Below are positions 15,578 through 26,695 of a stretch of DNA of 64,000 nucleotides, piece after piece. Origin of the DNA: Acidobacteriota bacterium. Lineage in GTDB: Bacteria > Acidobacteriota > Terriglobia > Terriglobales > Acidobacteriaceae. Within the stretch, counting starts at the first letter, position 1. Each line of letters opens with the position of its first letter. Below the pieces are notes generated by a model that was given only the letters and a program-made list of their open reading frames with translations, was not told where the DNA came from and did no database searches. The position numbers and the translations under genes were made by a program. The stretch lies in contig JAJXWA010000012.1 of the NCBI GenBank assembly GCA_021781795.1, positions 1-64,000 on the forward strand. Reading direction: 5' to 3'.

Positions 15578-17709
15578 AGATACTCACTAAATGGCTCCGC
15601 GCCTACCTGCCTGAACTCCCCGTCGACGACGCACAGCTCGCCGAAGACCTCACCCTGCGCGGCATCGCCGTCGAGGGCATCTTCTCGCTCGGCGAAGGCG
15701 ACGGCTCCCTCTTCGAGATGGACATCACCACCAATCGCGTCGACGCAATGAACCACTACGGCATCGCGCGCGAGGCCGCCGCCGTCTACGGCGTGCCGCT
15801 GCTCCCGCTCAGCGCGGAACTTCCAAAGCACGCGCCGTCCGCGAAGGACTTCTCGGTGCGCATCGAAGCCGAAGACGCCTGCGGCCGTTTCACCGCGCGC
15901 GTCCTCCGCGGCATCACTGTTACCGATTCGCGCGACTGGTTCCCCGGCGCTGAAGTCGATACGTACTTCCGTCTCCTCGAGCAGAAGAAAATCTCCAGCG
16001 CCGTCGACGCCACCAACTTCGTCTGGCTCGCCATGGGCCAGCCCACGCACGCCTTCGACCTCGACAAAATCGAAGGCGGCATCCTCGTTCGCCGCGCCCG
16101 CAAAGGCGAAAAGCTCAAGACCCTCGACGGCATCGAGCGCACCCTCGACCCCGAAGATCTCGTCGTCGCTGACCACGTCAAGCCGCTCGCCCTCGCCGGT
16201 GTCATGGGCGGCTGGGACACGATGATTACGCCCGCGACGAAAAACGTCCTCGTTGAAGCCGCGTGGTTCGAGCCTATGGCCGTCCGCCGCACCGCGCGCC
16301 GCCACGGCCTCCATACCGACGCGAGCCACCGCTTCGAACGCGGCGCCGACTTCAACGCCGCGCCGGTTGCCTCGGCGCTCGTCAGCCGCATCCTGCTCGC
16401 CGCCGGCGGCTCCATTGAGGGCGGTCTCGTCGATGTCCGCGTGCCCGCGCTCGAGGCTCGTACCGCCGCGCGCAAGCCCATCGCGCTCGCGCTCAGTGAG
16501 GTCCAGCGCATCCTCGGCACCACCGTCGACGCCGACGGCATTACCGCCGCCACTGTCGAAGGCGTGCTGAAGGCGCTCGGCTGTGAACTGGTTGTGCAGC
16601 ACGAGGCCGGGTCTGAAGGAAAAAGGGTGTGGAACACCCCTTCCTGGCGTCTCGACATCGAGCGCGACATCGACCTCATCGAAGAGGTCGCGCGCGTCTA
16701 CGGCTACAACCGCTTCGCGAACACACTTCCGGCCTTCGGCGGCGGCGTCACCGCGCTGCCCTCGGCGCAGGCCGAGTCCGCGGTGCGTGACACCCTGCGC
16801 GCCGCCGGCTTCCACGAAGCCATCGCCAGCACCTTCTGCTCCGCGGCAGACGCAGCACTCACCGCGGCGCAACCCGGCCTGGTCGTGCCGCTCGGCAACC
16901 CGCTCAGTGAAGAAGCGGGCGTGCTGCGCCCCTCGCTCATTCCCGGCATGCTCGCCATGGTCGCCGGCAATCTTCATCGCGACCTCAGCGACGTACGCCT
17001 CTTCGAGCTCGGCACGGTCTTCAGCGGGGCGACAGAGAAAAGCGGGTCGACAGAAAAAGTCGACGAGCGCCCCGCGCTGGCTTTCGCTGCCGCCGGCCTG
17101 CTCCCCGAGCAGAGCCCGCTCCATCCCGCGCGCGCCATCGAATTCCACGACCTCAAGGGCGTCGTCGAGCAGGTTCTCGCCCTCTTCCAGACGCGCACCA
17201 TTTACTTCGACCGCTTCCCGCCCGAGGCCGGCCTCACGCCCGCCTGGCTCCATCCCTACCGCTCGGCGCGCATCGTGGCGGAAGGCACAACCGTCGGCTG
17301 GTTCGGCCAGCTCCATCCGCGCGAGGCCTCCGCGCGCAAGCTCAAAGACGCAGTCCTTCTCGGCGAGCTCTACCTCGACCGCCTCTACAAGCTGCCCCTG
17401 CGCAAGCCCGCCGCGCGCGAGCTCTCGCGCTTCCAGCCCGTGCGTCGCGATTTTTCTCTCATTCTCGACCAGAGCATCCCGTGGGAAACCATCGACGCCG
17501 CACTGGCCGCGCTCAACCTCCCCGAGATTGTTGACTGGCGCGTGCGCGAGGTCTTCCGCGATGCGAAACTCGGCGCGCGCGACTACTCGCTCCTCCTCGG
17601 CGTCACCTTCCAGGCCGCCGACCGTACCCTGCGCGATGAAGAGCTGCAGAGCTATCACGCGCAGGTCGTCGCCGCTGTGAACCAGGCTGGTGCGCGCCTG
17701 CGCAGTTAG
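15574..17709 (+). CDS. pheT: Phenylalanine-tRNA ligase beta subunit lacking the OB tRNA-binding domain
   Basis: PheT pairs with PheS and carries the editing and tRNA-positioning domains. It has 711 residues, against about 795 in E. coli. The N-terminus runs from the B1 start (MKILTKWLRAYLPELPVDD) straight into FEMDITTNRVDAMNHYGIAREAA by about residue 50-70. The EMAP/Arc1p-like OB domain, normally at about residues 40-150, is therefore missing. The B3/B4 editing region (PTHAFDLDKI, GVMGG), B5 domain (RDIDLIEEVARVYGYN) and C-terminal ferredoxin-fold anticodon domain (FQPVRRDFSLILD) are present. It is the second gene of pheST. Confidence 0.96.
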   Translation: MKILTKWLRAYLPELPVDDAQLAEDLTLRGIAVEGIFSLGEGDGSLFEMDITTNRVDAMNHYGIAREAAAVYGVPLLPLSAELPKHAPSAKDFSVRIEAEDACGRFTARVLRGITVTDSRDWFPGAEVDTYFRLLEQKKISSAVDATNFVWLAMGQPTHAFDLDKIEGGILVRRARKGEKLKTLDGIERTLDPEDLVVADHVKPLALAGVMGGWDTMITPATKNVLVEAAWFEPMAVRRTARRHGLHTDASHRFERGADFNAAPVASALVSRILLAAGGSIEGGLVDVRVPALEARTAARKPIALALSEVQRILGTTVDADGITAATVEGVLKALGCELVVQHEAGSEGKRVWNTPSWRLDIERDIDLIEEVARVYGYNRFANTLPAFGGGVTALPSAQAESAVRDTLRAAGFHEAIASTFCSAADAALTAAQPGLVVPLGNPLSEEAGVLRPSLIPGMLAMVAGNLHRDLSDVRLFELGTVFSGATEKSGSTEKVDERPALAFAAAGLLPEQSPLHPARAIEFHDLKGVVEQVLALFQTRTIYFDRFPPEAGLTPAWLHPYRSARIVAEGTTVGWFGQLHPREASARKLKDAVLLGELYLDRLYKLPLRKPAARELSRFQPVRRDFSLILDQSIPWETIDAALAALNLPEIVDWRVREVFRDAKLGARDYSLLLGVTFQAADRTLRDEELQSYHAQVVAAVNQAGARLRS

Positions 17710-17773
17710 CCGCGCAACAAGCAAAAATGGCGCTATACTTGCACGGAAAGGGAGCGCCGCGGAGGTCACGACC

Positions 17774-18124
17774 ATGACGCAGACATTCTGGAGTACTGAG
17801 GTCGCCGAAGAGCCCCAGCAGGATCTTGCGCCCGCGACGGAGCAGGCTGAAGCAGCTGCCGAGCCCGCAACGCTCGCTCTCAGTGCCGACGATTTCGCCG
17901 CGCTCGAAGAGCGCATCGTGCGCGCCGTTGAACTGGTCAAGCGCGAGCGCCAGGCCCGCGCGGAAGCAGAAGAACGCGCCGCCAGAGCCGAGGCCGGGCT
18001 CGCCGCGCAGGTGCCGCTCACCGCTCAGCTCAAGCAGGAACTCCGATCTCTTCGCACCGAGCGCGATCAGGTTCGCCAGCGCGTTGAACGTCTGCTCTCC
18101 CAATTGGATGCCTTGGAGTTATGA
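17774..18124 (+). CDS. Small coiled-coil protein upstream of zapA, ZapB-like
   Basis: The 116-residue acidic protein starts with about 35 flexible residues and then forms a continuous predicted coiled coil (about 40-116) rich in Glu, Arg, Ala and Leu heptads, for example RAVELVKRERQARAEAEER. It lies 7 bases before zapA, and a GGAGGT Shine-Dalgarno (17761-17766) fixes its start. Position and shape suggest a ZapB-like partner that links ZapA to the division apparatus. That role is inferred from context, because coiled coils carry little family signal. A TATACT box at 17734-17739 may drive the zapB-like/zapA pair. Confidence 0.75.
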   Translation: MTQTFWSTEVAEEPQQDLAPATEQAEAAAEPATLALSADDFAALEERIVRAVELVKRERQARAEAEERAARAEAGLAAQVPLTAQLKQELRSLRTERDQVRQRVERLLSQLDALEL

Positions 18125-18131
18125 GGATTTG

Positions 18132-18458
18132 ATGGCGAAGAAGAATTCCCCGCAGCAGCAGCAACCACAATCCGCATACACCACTGTCTCCATCTACGAC
18201 CAGACCTATCACCTCACCGGCCAGGACTCCGAGCACATTCGCCGTCTTGCTTCGCAGGTCGATGCCAAGATGCGCGCCGTCGCCGCGCAGGGCCGCACCG
18301 TCGACTCCCTCCGCGTTGCCGTGCTCGCTGCGATGAACCTCGCCGATGAGCTGTCGCAGGCCACGCACGCAGACCCGCGCAAGGGACACACCCGCGCCGT
18401 CAGCCTTCGCGGACTGCTCGATGAAGTCCTCGAAGCAGACCTCAAGACCGGTTCGTAA
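18132..18458 (+). CDS. zapA: Cell division protein ZapA
   Basis: ZapA binds FtsZ and promotes filament bundling at the division site. The 108-residue protein has the ZapA head (about 15-65: YTTVSIYDQTYHLTG, EHIRRLASQVDAKM), and the helix DSLRVAVLAAMNLADELSQ continues into the dimerising region. The C-terminus is unusual in ending with a short RGLLDEVLEADL helix rather than a long coiled coil. The ATG at 18132 was chosen because it begins the conserved domain. 6S RNA follows, reproducing the zapA-ssrS order known from many bacteria. Confidence 0.9.
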   Translation: MAKKNSPQQQQPQSAYTTVSIYDQTYHLTGQDSEHIRRLASQVDAKMRAVAAQGRTVDSLRVAVLAAMNLADELSQATHADPRKGHTRAVSLRGLLDEVLEADLKTGS

Positions 18459-18540
18459 ACGATCATTCCCGATTCGATTTCACGCGCCCGAAATAAAACC
18501 GCCGCGCACACTACCACACCGCGCCAAGCCAGCACAAGAC

Positions 18541-18569
18541 TTGCAATTCCGCGCGACTGCACCTACTAT
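18541..18569 (+). promoter_or_regulatory. Sigma-70-type promoter of 6S RNA
   Basis: A -35 box TTGCAA (18541-18546) and a -10 box TACTAT (18564-18569) are separated by 17 bases. Transcription would start near 18576, exactly where the 6S RNA fold begins. Confidence 0.7.
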
Positions 18570-18575
18570 CCGCTT

Positions 18576-18772
18576 AAGAAGACCGGCCTGCAAAGCAGGT
18601 GAGGCGATCAACGCTGGTTGAACCAACATTCAATGAACAGGAGCTCGACTCGACAATCGGTTCTGTGTGCCGTGTCCGCCAGTCCGGAATGCCTAATGAA
18701 CCGCGGAGAGCTCCACCGTCTTAGGACGGGTTCACCAGCGCGTCGCCCACGGCCCAGTGGGCCGGATTTCTT
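18576..18772 (+). ncRNA. ssrS: 6S RNA
   Basis: 6S RNA binds the housekeeping RNA polymerase by mimicking an open promoter. About 195 nucleotides fold as one long hairpin with a central bubble. The closing stem pairs GGCGA and CGCTGG near 18602-18616 with CCAGCG and TCGCC near 18735-18746. An upper stem pairs GGAGCTC (from 18640) with GAGCTCC (about 18706-18712). The small downstream hairpin CCGTCTTAGGACGG is the usual 6S 3' element. The segment TGCCGTGTCCGCCAGTCCGG resembles the E. coli 6S upper-stem sequence. Position after zapA, the promoter, and a CGGCCC/GGGCCG terminator (about 18750-18775) all agree. The 3' end is approximate. Confidence 0.85.
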
Positions 18773-18806
18773 TTCCTTCCCCGCCTGAGCCTATATCCTT
18801 GCTTCA

Positions 18807-19625
18807 GTGCATCCAGTCCTCCTCCACTTCGGTCCCGTCTTCATTCCTGCCTATGGCGTCATGACGGCTCTCGGCCTCCTGCTCGCGCTTGGCCTCATCC
18901 TGCGCACGGCACGCATCGCACGCGTTGCGGTCAATGACCTCTGGAACCTCTGCATCCTCGCTCTCTTCGTTGCGCTCATCGGTTCGCGCCTGGTGCTGAT
19001 CCTCGTCAACTGGACCGTCCTGCGCAGTCACCCCGCCTGGCTGCTGGGCCTCGCCATGGTGCACCATCCTCTGCTGGCAGGCGTTGCTTCGCTCCTCGCG
19101 CTCGCTGCTGCATTGCCATACGCGCTCCATCGCCGCATGCCCCTCGCCTCCACCGCAGACGCAATCGCCGCGCCGCTGGCTCTCGGTCTTGCATTCGAGC
19201 AGTTCGGTGCGCTCCTCGCCGGCTCCGGCTTCGGCACAGAGACCAGCGCGCGTCTGGGCATCGTCTACACCAGTCCGCTTGCCGCCCGCTGGAGCGGCAC
19301 CCCCCTTGGCGTGCCGTTGCAGCCCGTGCAGCTCTACACGGCGCTCGCCTGGCTCACCCTTTCGCTTGCATTGCTCGTCTGGCTGCCCTCGCGCCGCCAG
19401 CAGGGTGATGTGGCAGGCCTCTGCCTGGTAAGCGCAGGCGCGCTCGTCTTCTTCACAGAGTTTCTCCGTGACACCGAAGGCCGCGGCGCGGTCTTCGGCG
19501 GCGCCATCGACGGACCGCAGATCGCCGCAATTGCGCTTGTGCTCGCCGGTGCCATCCTGCTCCGCGCGCGTCCCGCGGCAACGCCTCAACCGGCGATGCA
19601 GGACTCCGAGGCTCTCCATGATTGA
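18807..19625 (+). CDS. Lgt-family membrane protein with degenerate active site
   Basis: The 272-residue polytopic protein aligns along its whole length with prolipoprotein diacylglyceryl transferase. FGPVFIPAYGVM matches the Lgt N-terminus, VPLQPVQLYTAL the HPSQLYE region, and FTEFLRD keeps the late arginine. The catalytic segment, normally GRLGNFINGE, instead reads AFEQFGALLAGSG, losing the essential arginine and asparagine, and the loop histidine of the FHGGL region is also gone. It may have another function or may work only with a true Lgt elsewhere. It uses a GTG start, has no clear Shine-Dalgarno, and overlaps the pseudouridine synthase gene by 8 bases. Confidence 0.75.
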   Translation: MHPVLLHFGPVFIPAYGVMTALGLLLALGLILRTARIARVAVNDLWNLCILALFVALIGSRLVLILVNWTVLRSHPAWLLGLAMVHHPLLAGVASLLALAAALPYALHRRMPLASTADAIAAPLALGLAFEQFGALLAGSGFGTETSARLGIVYTSPLAARWSGTPLGVPLQPVQLYTALAWLTLSLALLVWLPSRRQQGDVAGLCLVSAGALVFFTEFLRDTEGRGAVFGGAIDGPQIAAIALVLAGAILLRARPAATPQPAMQDSEALHD

Positions 19626-20766
19626 CACACAAACGCTGATCGTGCCCGCGGAGGCAGCCGGTCAGCGTCTCGATCACTTCCTCGCCACACAACTCCAGGG
19701 CGTCAGCCGCAGCCGCGTCCAGTTGCTCCTTGAACAGGGGGACGTGCTCCTCGACGGCGCGCATCCCAAGCCCTCGCACAAGCTGCGCGGCGGCGAGCAG
19801 ATTGCCGTCACCGGCCAGCCGCATCCCGCGCCGCTCAAGGCAGAGGCCGAAGACATCCCGCTGCACATCGTCTACGAAGATGACGATCTCGCCGTCATCG
19901 ACAAGCCCGCCGGCATGATGGTGCACGCTGGGGCAGGGCATACAGACGAAGCCCGCAGCCGCGGCACGCTCGTCAATGCGTTGCTCTTTCACCTCCGTGC
20001 GCTTTCCTCCACCGGCGGCGACCTGCGCCCCGGCATCGTCCACCGCCTCGACAAAGAAACCAGCGGCCTCATCATCGTCGCCAAAAACGACCGCGCCCAC
20101 ACGAAGCTGGCAAGCCAGTTCTCCGGGCGCGAGGTCCACAAAACCTACATCGCCCTCGTGCAGGGCGCAGTCGAGCGCGACAAAGGCACCATCACCGCGG
20201 CCATTGCGCGCGACCCCGTTCGACGCACCCGCATGACCACGCGCCCCAGCGAGAATGCCCGCTCCGCCGTCTCTCACTACGAGGTGGTCAAGCGGCTCAC
20301 CACGCGCTTCGGTAAATTCACGCTCATTCGCGTTCGCATTGAAACCGGTCGCACGCACCAGATTCGCGTGCACATGGCTTCGCTCGGCCATCCCGTTGTA
20401 GGCGACACACTCTACGGCGCTGCCGGCCAGCTTTCCGAGCAGCAACCTGCGGGCGTCCCAGCCGCGCGCCGCAAGACCGCTCCCGAGCGCCTTCGCCTCG
20501 GCCGCAACTTCCTCCACGCAGCGCGCCTTGAGTTTGCGCACCCCATCACCGGCAAGTCCATTCAGTTGGAGTCGCCGCTCCCCGCAGAGCTCGCGGATTT
20601 CCTTTCTCGCCTCGATCCGGTCTCACAACCTGACCCGGTCTCACATCCGGGCCCAGCCTCGGTCCCGTCCTCGGCGGATTCGGCTGCCGCGGAGCCGCCC
20701 GGCCTGCAAAACATCACGAAAGTTACGCGCACCCCCCGGCCCGGCAAGAAGCGATTGATAAAATGA
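19618..20766 (+). CDS. rluD: RluD-type 23S rRNA pseudouridine synthase
   Basis: This enzyme converts specific uridines of 23S rRNA to pseudouridine. The 382-residue protein has an N-terminal S4 RNA-binding domain (about 15-75), then the RluA/RluD catalytic domain with IDKPAGMMVHAG, the catalytic aspartate in GIVHRLDKETSGLIIVAK and the GRTHQIRVHMASLGHPVVGD motif. The last 60 residues are a Pro/Ser-rich tail ending in a basic cluster (RTPRPGKKRLIK), absent from typical RluD and possibly RNA-binding. The ATG at 19618 overlaps the stop of the upstream lgt-like gene. The exact rRNA position modified is not deducible, so rluD is a best-fit name. Confidence 0.88.
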   Translation: MIDTQTLIVPAEAAGQRLDHFLATQLQGVSRSRVQLLLEQGDVLLDGAHPKPSHKLRGGEQIAVTGQPHPAPLKAEAEDIPLHIVYEDDDLAVIDKPAGMMVHAGAGHTDEARSRGTLVNALLFHLRALSSTGGDLRPGIVHRLDKETSGLIIVAKNDRAHTKLASQFSGREVHKTYIALVQGAVERDKGTITAAIARDPVRRTRMTTRPSENARSAVSHYEVVKRLTTRFGKFTLIRVRIETGRTHQIRVHMASLGHPVVGDTLYGAAGQLSEQQPAGVPAARRKTAPERLRLGRNFLHAARLEFAHPITGKSIQLESPLPAELADFLSRLDPVSQPDPVSHPGPASVPSSADSAAAEPPGLQNITKVTRTPRPGKKRLIK

Positions 20767-20773
20767 GGCAAGT

Positions 20774-21847
20774 ATGATCCGTAAGCAATCGAGCCTTTCC
20801 CTCGTGGCGCTTCTTTGTGCCGCCACGCTCCAGGCGCAACAATCGCCGGTCACTCCCGCAGCTTCGTCGCCCGCTCCGCAGCCCTCTGCCGCGCAAGCTG
20901 CCGCTCCCGCCCAGCCGCCGGCCAACCAGTCCCAACCCAGTCAGACGCCGGCCGGTCAGGCCGCGCCCGGTCAGGCTCAGGCTCCGCAAGACCAGTCCGC
21001 GGACAACGCGCCCGTCATCCGGGTCGGCGTCAACGAAGTCAACCTCATCTTCACCGTCACGGATAAGCACGGCCACTACATTCCCAATCTCAAGCAGAGC
21101 GACTTTGCGCTGCTCGATGACCAGAAGGCCCCGGCTCGCGTCACCTCCTTCCGCCAGCAGATTAATCTGCCGCTCCGCGTCGGCATCGTCATTGACGCCA
21201 GTACGTCCATCCGCACCCGCTTTCAGTTTGAGCAGCAGTCGGCCATCGAATTCCTGCTCCAGGTGCTGAAGTCGCGCAGTGACCGCGCCTTTGTCATGGG
21301 CTTCGATGTTACGCCCACCGTTACGCAGGACTGGACCAACAACCTCGACGGCCTCGAGACCGGCATCAATCGCCTGCGTCCCGGCGGCGGCACCGCGCTC
21401 TTCGACGCGGTCTACTCGGCCTGCCGCGACAAGCTCCTCGACGTTGCCCGCGGTCAGGAGCCCGTTCGCAAGGCCATGATCCTGCTCTCCGACGGCGACG
21501 ACAACCAGAGCCACGTCTACCCCGACGAAGCCATCAAGATGTGCCAGCGCGCCGAGACCATCATCTACGCCATCAGCACCAACTGGACGCCTAGCCGCGG
21601 CAAGGGCGATCAGGTGCTCGCGCGCATGGCCGAGGAAACCGGCGGCCGCGTCTTCTTCCCGCCTTCGGTTGAAGAGGTCTCCAACAGCTTCAAAGGCATC
21701 GAGGAAGAATTGCGCAGCCAGTACGCCCTCACCTACGAGCCCGCTGACTTCAAGTACGACGGCGCCTTCCGCACCATCTACCTCTACTGCAACGATCGCC
21801 GTTACGTGGCGCGCGCCCGCAAAGGCTACTTCGCTCCGCGACAGTAA
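20774..21847 (+). CDS. Secreted acidobacterial-type VWFA-domain protein
   Basis: The 357-residue protein has a signal peptide (1-21, LVALLCAATLQAQ), a Pro/Gln/Ala-rich linker (22-78) and a von Willebrand factor A domain of the kind expanded in Acidobacteriota. The metal-ion site is VIDASTS (DxSxS), followed by GGGTALFDAVYSA and LLSDGDDNQS. Just before it, VNLIFTVTDKHGHYIPNLKQ is the extra N-terminal beta domain of this subfamily. Such proteins are thought to mediate envelope or extracellular protein contacts; no partner is evident. It starts 7 bases after rluD and ends before a strong terminator. Confidence 0.88.
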   Translation: MIRKQSSLSLVALLCAATLQAQQSPVTPAASSPAPQPSAAQAAAPAQPPANQSQPSQTPAGQAAPGQAQAPQDQSADNAPVIRVGVNEVNLIFTVTDKHGHYIPNLKQSDFALLDDQKAPARVTSFRQQINLPLRVGIVIDASTSIRTRFQFEQQSAIEFLLQVLKSRSDRAFVMGFDVTPTVTQDWTNNLDGLETGINRLRPGGGTALFDAVYSACRDKLLDVARGQEPVRKAMILLSDGDDNQSHVYPDEAIKMCQRAETIIYAISTNWTPSRGKGDQVLARMAEETGGRVFFPPSVEEVSNSFKGIEEELRSQYALTYEPADFKYDGAFRTIYLYCNDRRYVARARKGYFAPRQ

Positions 21848-21871
21848 CACTCCGCTCGCGGAACCACGCAC

Positions 21872-21903
21872 AGAGCCGGCCTCCACGCCGGCTCTCTCTT
21901 TTT
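21872..21903 (+). terminator. Rho-independent terminator after the VWFA gene
   Basis: AGAGCCGGC (21872-21880) and GCCGGCTCT (21887-21895) form a perfect 9-base-pair stem with a 6-base loop, followed by CTCTTTTT. It ends the lgt-like/rluD/VWFA transcript. Confidence 0.92.
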
Positions 21904-22062
21904 GCGCGACGATCTTGCGCGGACTGTTTCAATTCGGGCCAGCCGGATTCGGCGATTCCCATTTCCGCCCGCGTGCAACTTTCTTCTTCGTGCGCGCTGC
22001 TCCACAAGCCCCATCCTGCGATGAAATAGACAGAGCGCGATTCCGTTTTCGGAGGCATTCCA

Positions 22063-22599
22063 GTGATCCGGCAGGCTATCTCATGCGACATCTGCGGCGC
22101 TGAAATGCAGCGCGCCAATCACTGGTTCGTAGCCTGCAGCCACGCTGGAGAACTGCGGGTCAGCGGTTGGAGCGCCGGCAAGCGGCTGCGCGCCGGGGCC
22201 AAACACCTGTGCGGGCAAACCTGCCTGCACAAGCTCGTCGATGAGTTCCTGGCGCGCACCCTTGCTGCACCTTCGCAGCCTGCCTCCAATGATTCCATTG
22301 CGGCGGCCGCGTTCGCAGCGCACAAGGCTCTACCTTCCCGCGCTCTTCTCCCCGCAGCGCCCCGTGAGAATCGCGATTCAAGCAAGCAGCCCAACACCAG
22401 CATCGACGAGTTCGAATCCTCCGCGCGCCTCATTCCCACACCCGGCCCGCTTACGCAATCCAATGACGCTGCTGCGCCGGAGCCGCCCGCCTTCGCCACG
22501 CGCAACTGGCGCGCCGAGGCCTGGAAGCGCGAGCGCGAGCGCGTTCTGCGCGGCGATACGCGAGCCTCATCGATCGCGCACCACCGCAACATCGCCTGA
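22063..22599 (+). CDS. Hypothetical protein with N-terminal CxxC motif
   Basis: I do not recognise the family. The 178-residue protein begins with ISCDICGAEMQRANHWFV, and a second cysteine pair lies in KHLCGQTCLHKLVDEFL (about 46-62), so residues 8-60 could form a small zinc-binding domain. The rest (70-178) is Ala/Pro/Arg-rich and probably disordered, with a basic helix AWKRERERVLRG near the end. The GTG at 22063 has GGAGG 7 bases upstream. It is convergent with ligA, only 9 bases away. No signal peptide or TM helix is seen. Function unknown. Confidence 0.72.
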   Translation: MIRQAISCDICGAEMQRANHWFVACSHAGELRVSGWSAGKRLRAGAKHLCGQTCLHKLVDEFLARTLAAPSQPASNDSIAAAAFAAHKALPSRALLPAAPRENRDSSKQPNTSIDEFESSARLIPTPGPLTQSNDAAAPEPPAFATRNWRAEAWKRERERVLRGDTRASSIAHHRNIA

Positions 22600-22608
22600 A
22601 CCCGCAGG

Positions 22609-25885
<3,277 letters not shown>

Positions 25886-26056
25886 CCACGCCCGGCGCAA
25901 ACCCGCTTCTCTGCGTTGCCCGCATGAAAATTTTTGTTCACTTCGTATGCAGCCGCGTGCTGCAGGGTTGACCCACAGACCATTGCCCCTCAGAATAAGG
26001 AGAAGCTCCATCGTCCAGGTCCCAGTCTTCCGGCTTATCTCGCACGTGAGGTTTCC

Positions 26057-26587
26057 ATGCCCGCATATCTGCTGATTCTGATCGCCGTTCTCAGCCGTCT
26101 TCTGCCTCACCCTGAGTGGCTGAACTTCACCGCCGTCGGCGGCGCGCTGCTCTACTTTGGCGCTCGGCGTTCCTGGCGCGAGATGCTGGCCCCGCTTGCC
26201 GCCCTCATGGTCACGGACTACTGCCTCACGGTCTTCACCTACCACTACTCATTCGTCTGGTCTGACTACGCGACCACGTGGGGCTGGTATCTGGCCGCTA
26301 TGGCGCTCGGCCACATCCTGCTCCACGCGCGCACCACATTGGTTCGCGTAGGCGCAGGCGTGGTCCTCGGTCCTACCTCGTTTTTCATCCTCTCCAACTA
26401 CGCCGTGTGGGCGGGCAGCGCCATGTATCCGCGTTCGTGGTCGGGTCTGGCCGCCTGCTATGCCGCTGCCATTCCGTTCTACCGCAATGACCTCGCCTCC
26501 ACCGCCGTCGTCTGCGCGCTGGCATTCGGCATACCCGTGCTCGTTCGTCGCTATTCTGCCGCGCACGCGGCGCAGGCCAGCGCATAA
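26057..26587 (+). CDS. DUF6580-type small membrane protein
   Basis: The 176-residue protein has about five TM helices and the pattern of the DUF6580 putative transport family: PAYLLILIAVLSRLLPHPEW at the start, NFTAVGGALLYFGAR, and LMVTDYCLTVFTYHY in the middle. These proteins look like the substrate-binding subunits of small vitamin or ion transporters, but no substrate is established and no energising subunits are nearby. The ATG at 26057 has GAGG 5 bases before it. Its terminator hairpin overlaps the 3' end of the opposing DedA gene. Confidence 0.72.
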   Translation: MPAYLLILIAVLSRLLPHPEWLNFTAVGGALLYFGARRSWREMLAPLAALMVTDYCLTVFTYHYSFVWSDYATTWGWYLAAMALGHILLHARTTLVRVGAGVVLGPTSFFILSNYAVWAGSAMYPRSWSGLAACYAAAIPFYRNDLASTAVVCALAFGIPVLVRRYSAAHAAQASA

Positions 26588-26662
26588 GCGCAAATCCGCT
26601 TGAGTCTTCGGCCCGCAAGGCCTCAGCCGGAGATTCAGGCCAAGGTGTTCTGAAATGAAGAT

Positions 26663-26695
26663 GCGCGTCCTGCTACGGGCGCGCTTCTGTTTTTT
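26663..26695 (+). terminator. Terminator overlapping the dedA-like 3' end
   Basis: GCGCGTCC (26663-26670) pairs with GGGCGCGC (26677-26684) with one G-T pair, and TTCTGTTTTTT follows. It would end the DUF6580 transcript while lying inside the last codons of the opposing gene. Confidence 0.75.

Larger units (their letters stand above)
18459..18806. other. 348-base intergenic region carrying 6S RNA
   Basis: The first 80 bases are an ordinary spacer without an open frame. The 6S RNA promoter, gene and terminator fill most of the rest. The last 25 bases lead into the GTG start of the lgt-like gene and contain TATATC but no clear Shine-Dalgarno. Confidence 0.7.

Noticed and set aside
25934-26056. 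N-terminal extension of the DUF6580 protein from an upstream ATG
   Set aside because: The extra 41 residues are not conserved-looking, and a better ribosome-binding site (GAGG) precedes the ATG at 26057.
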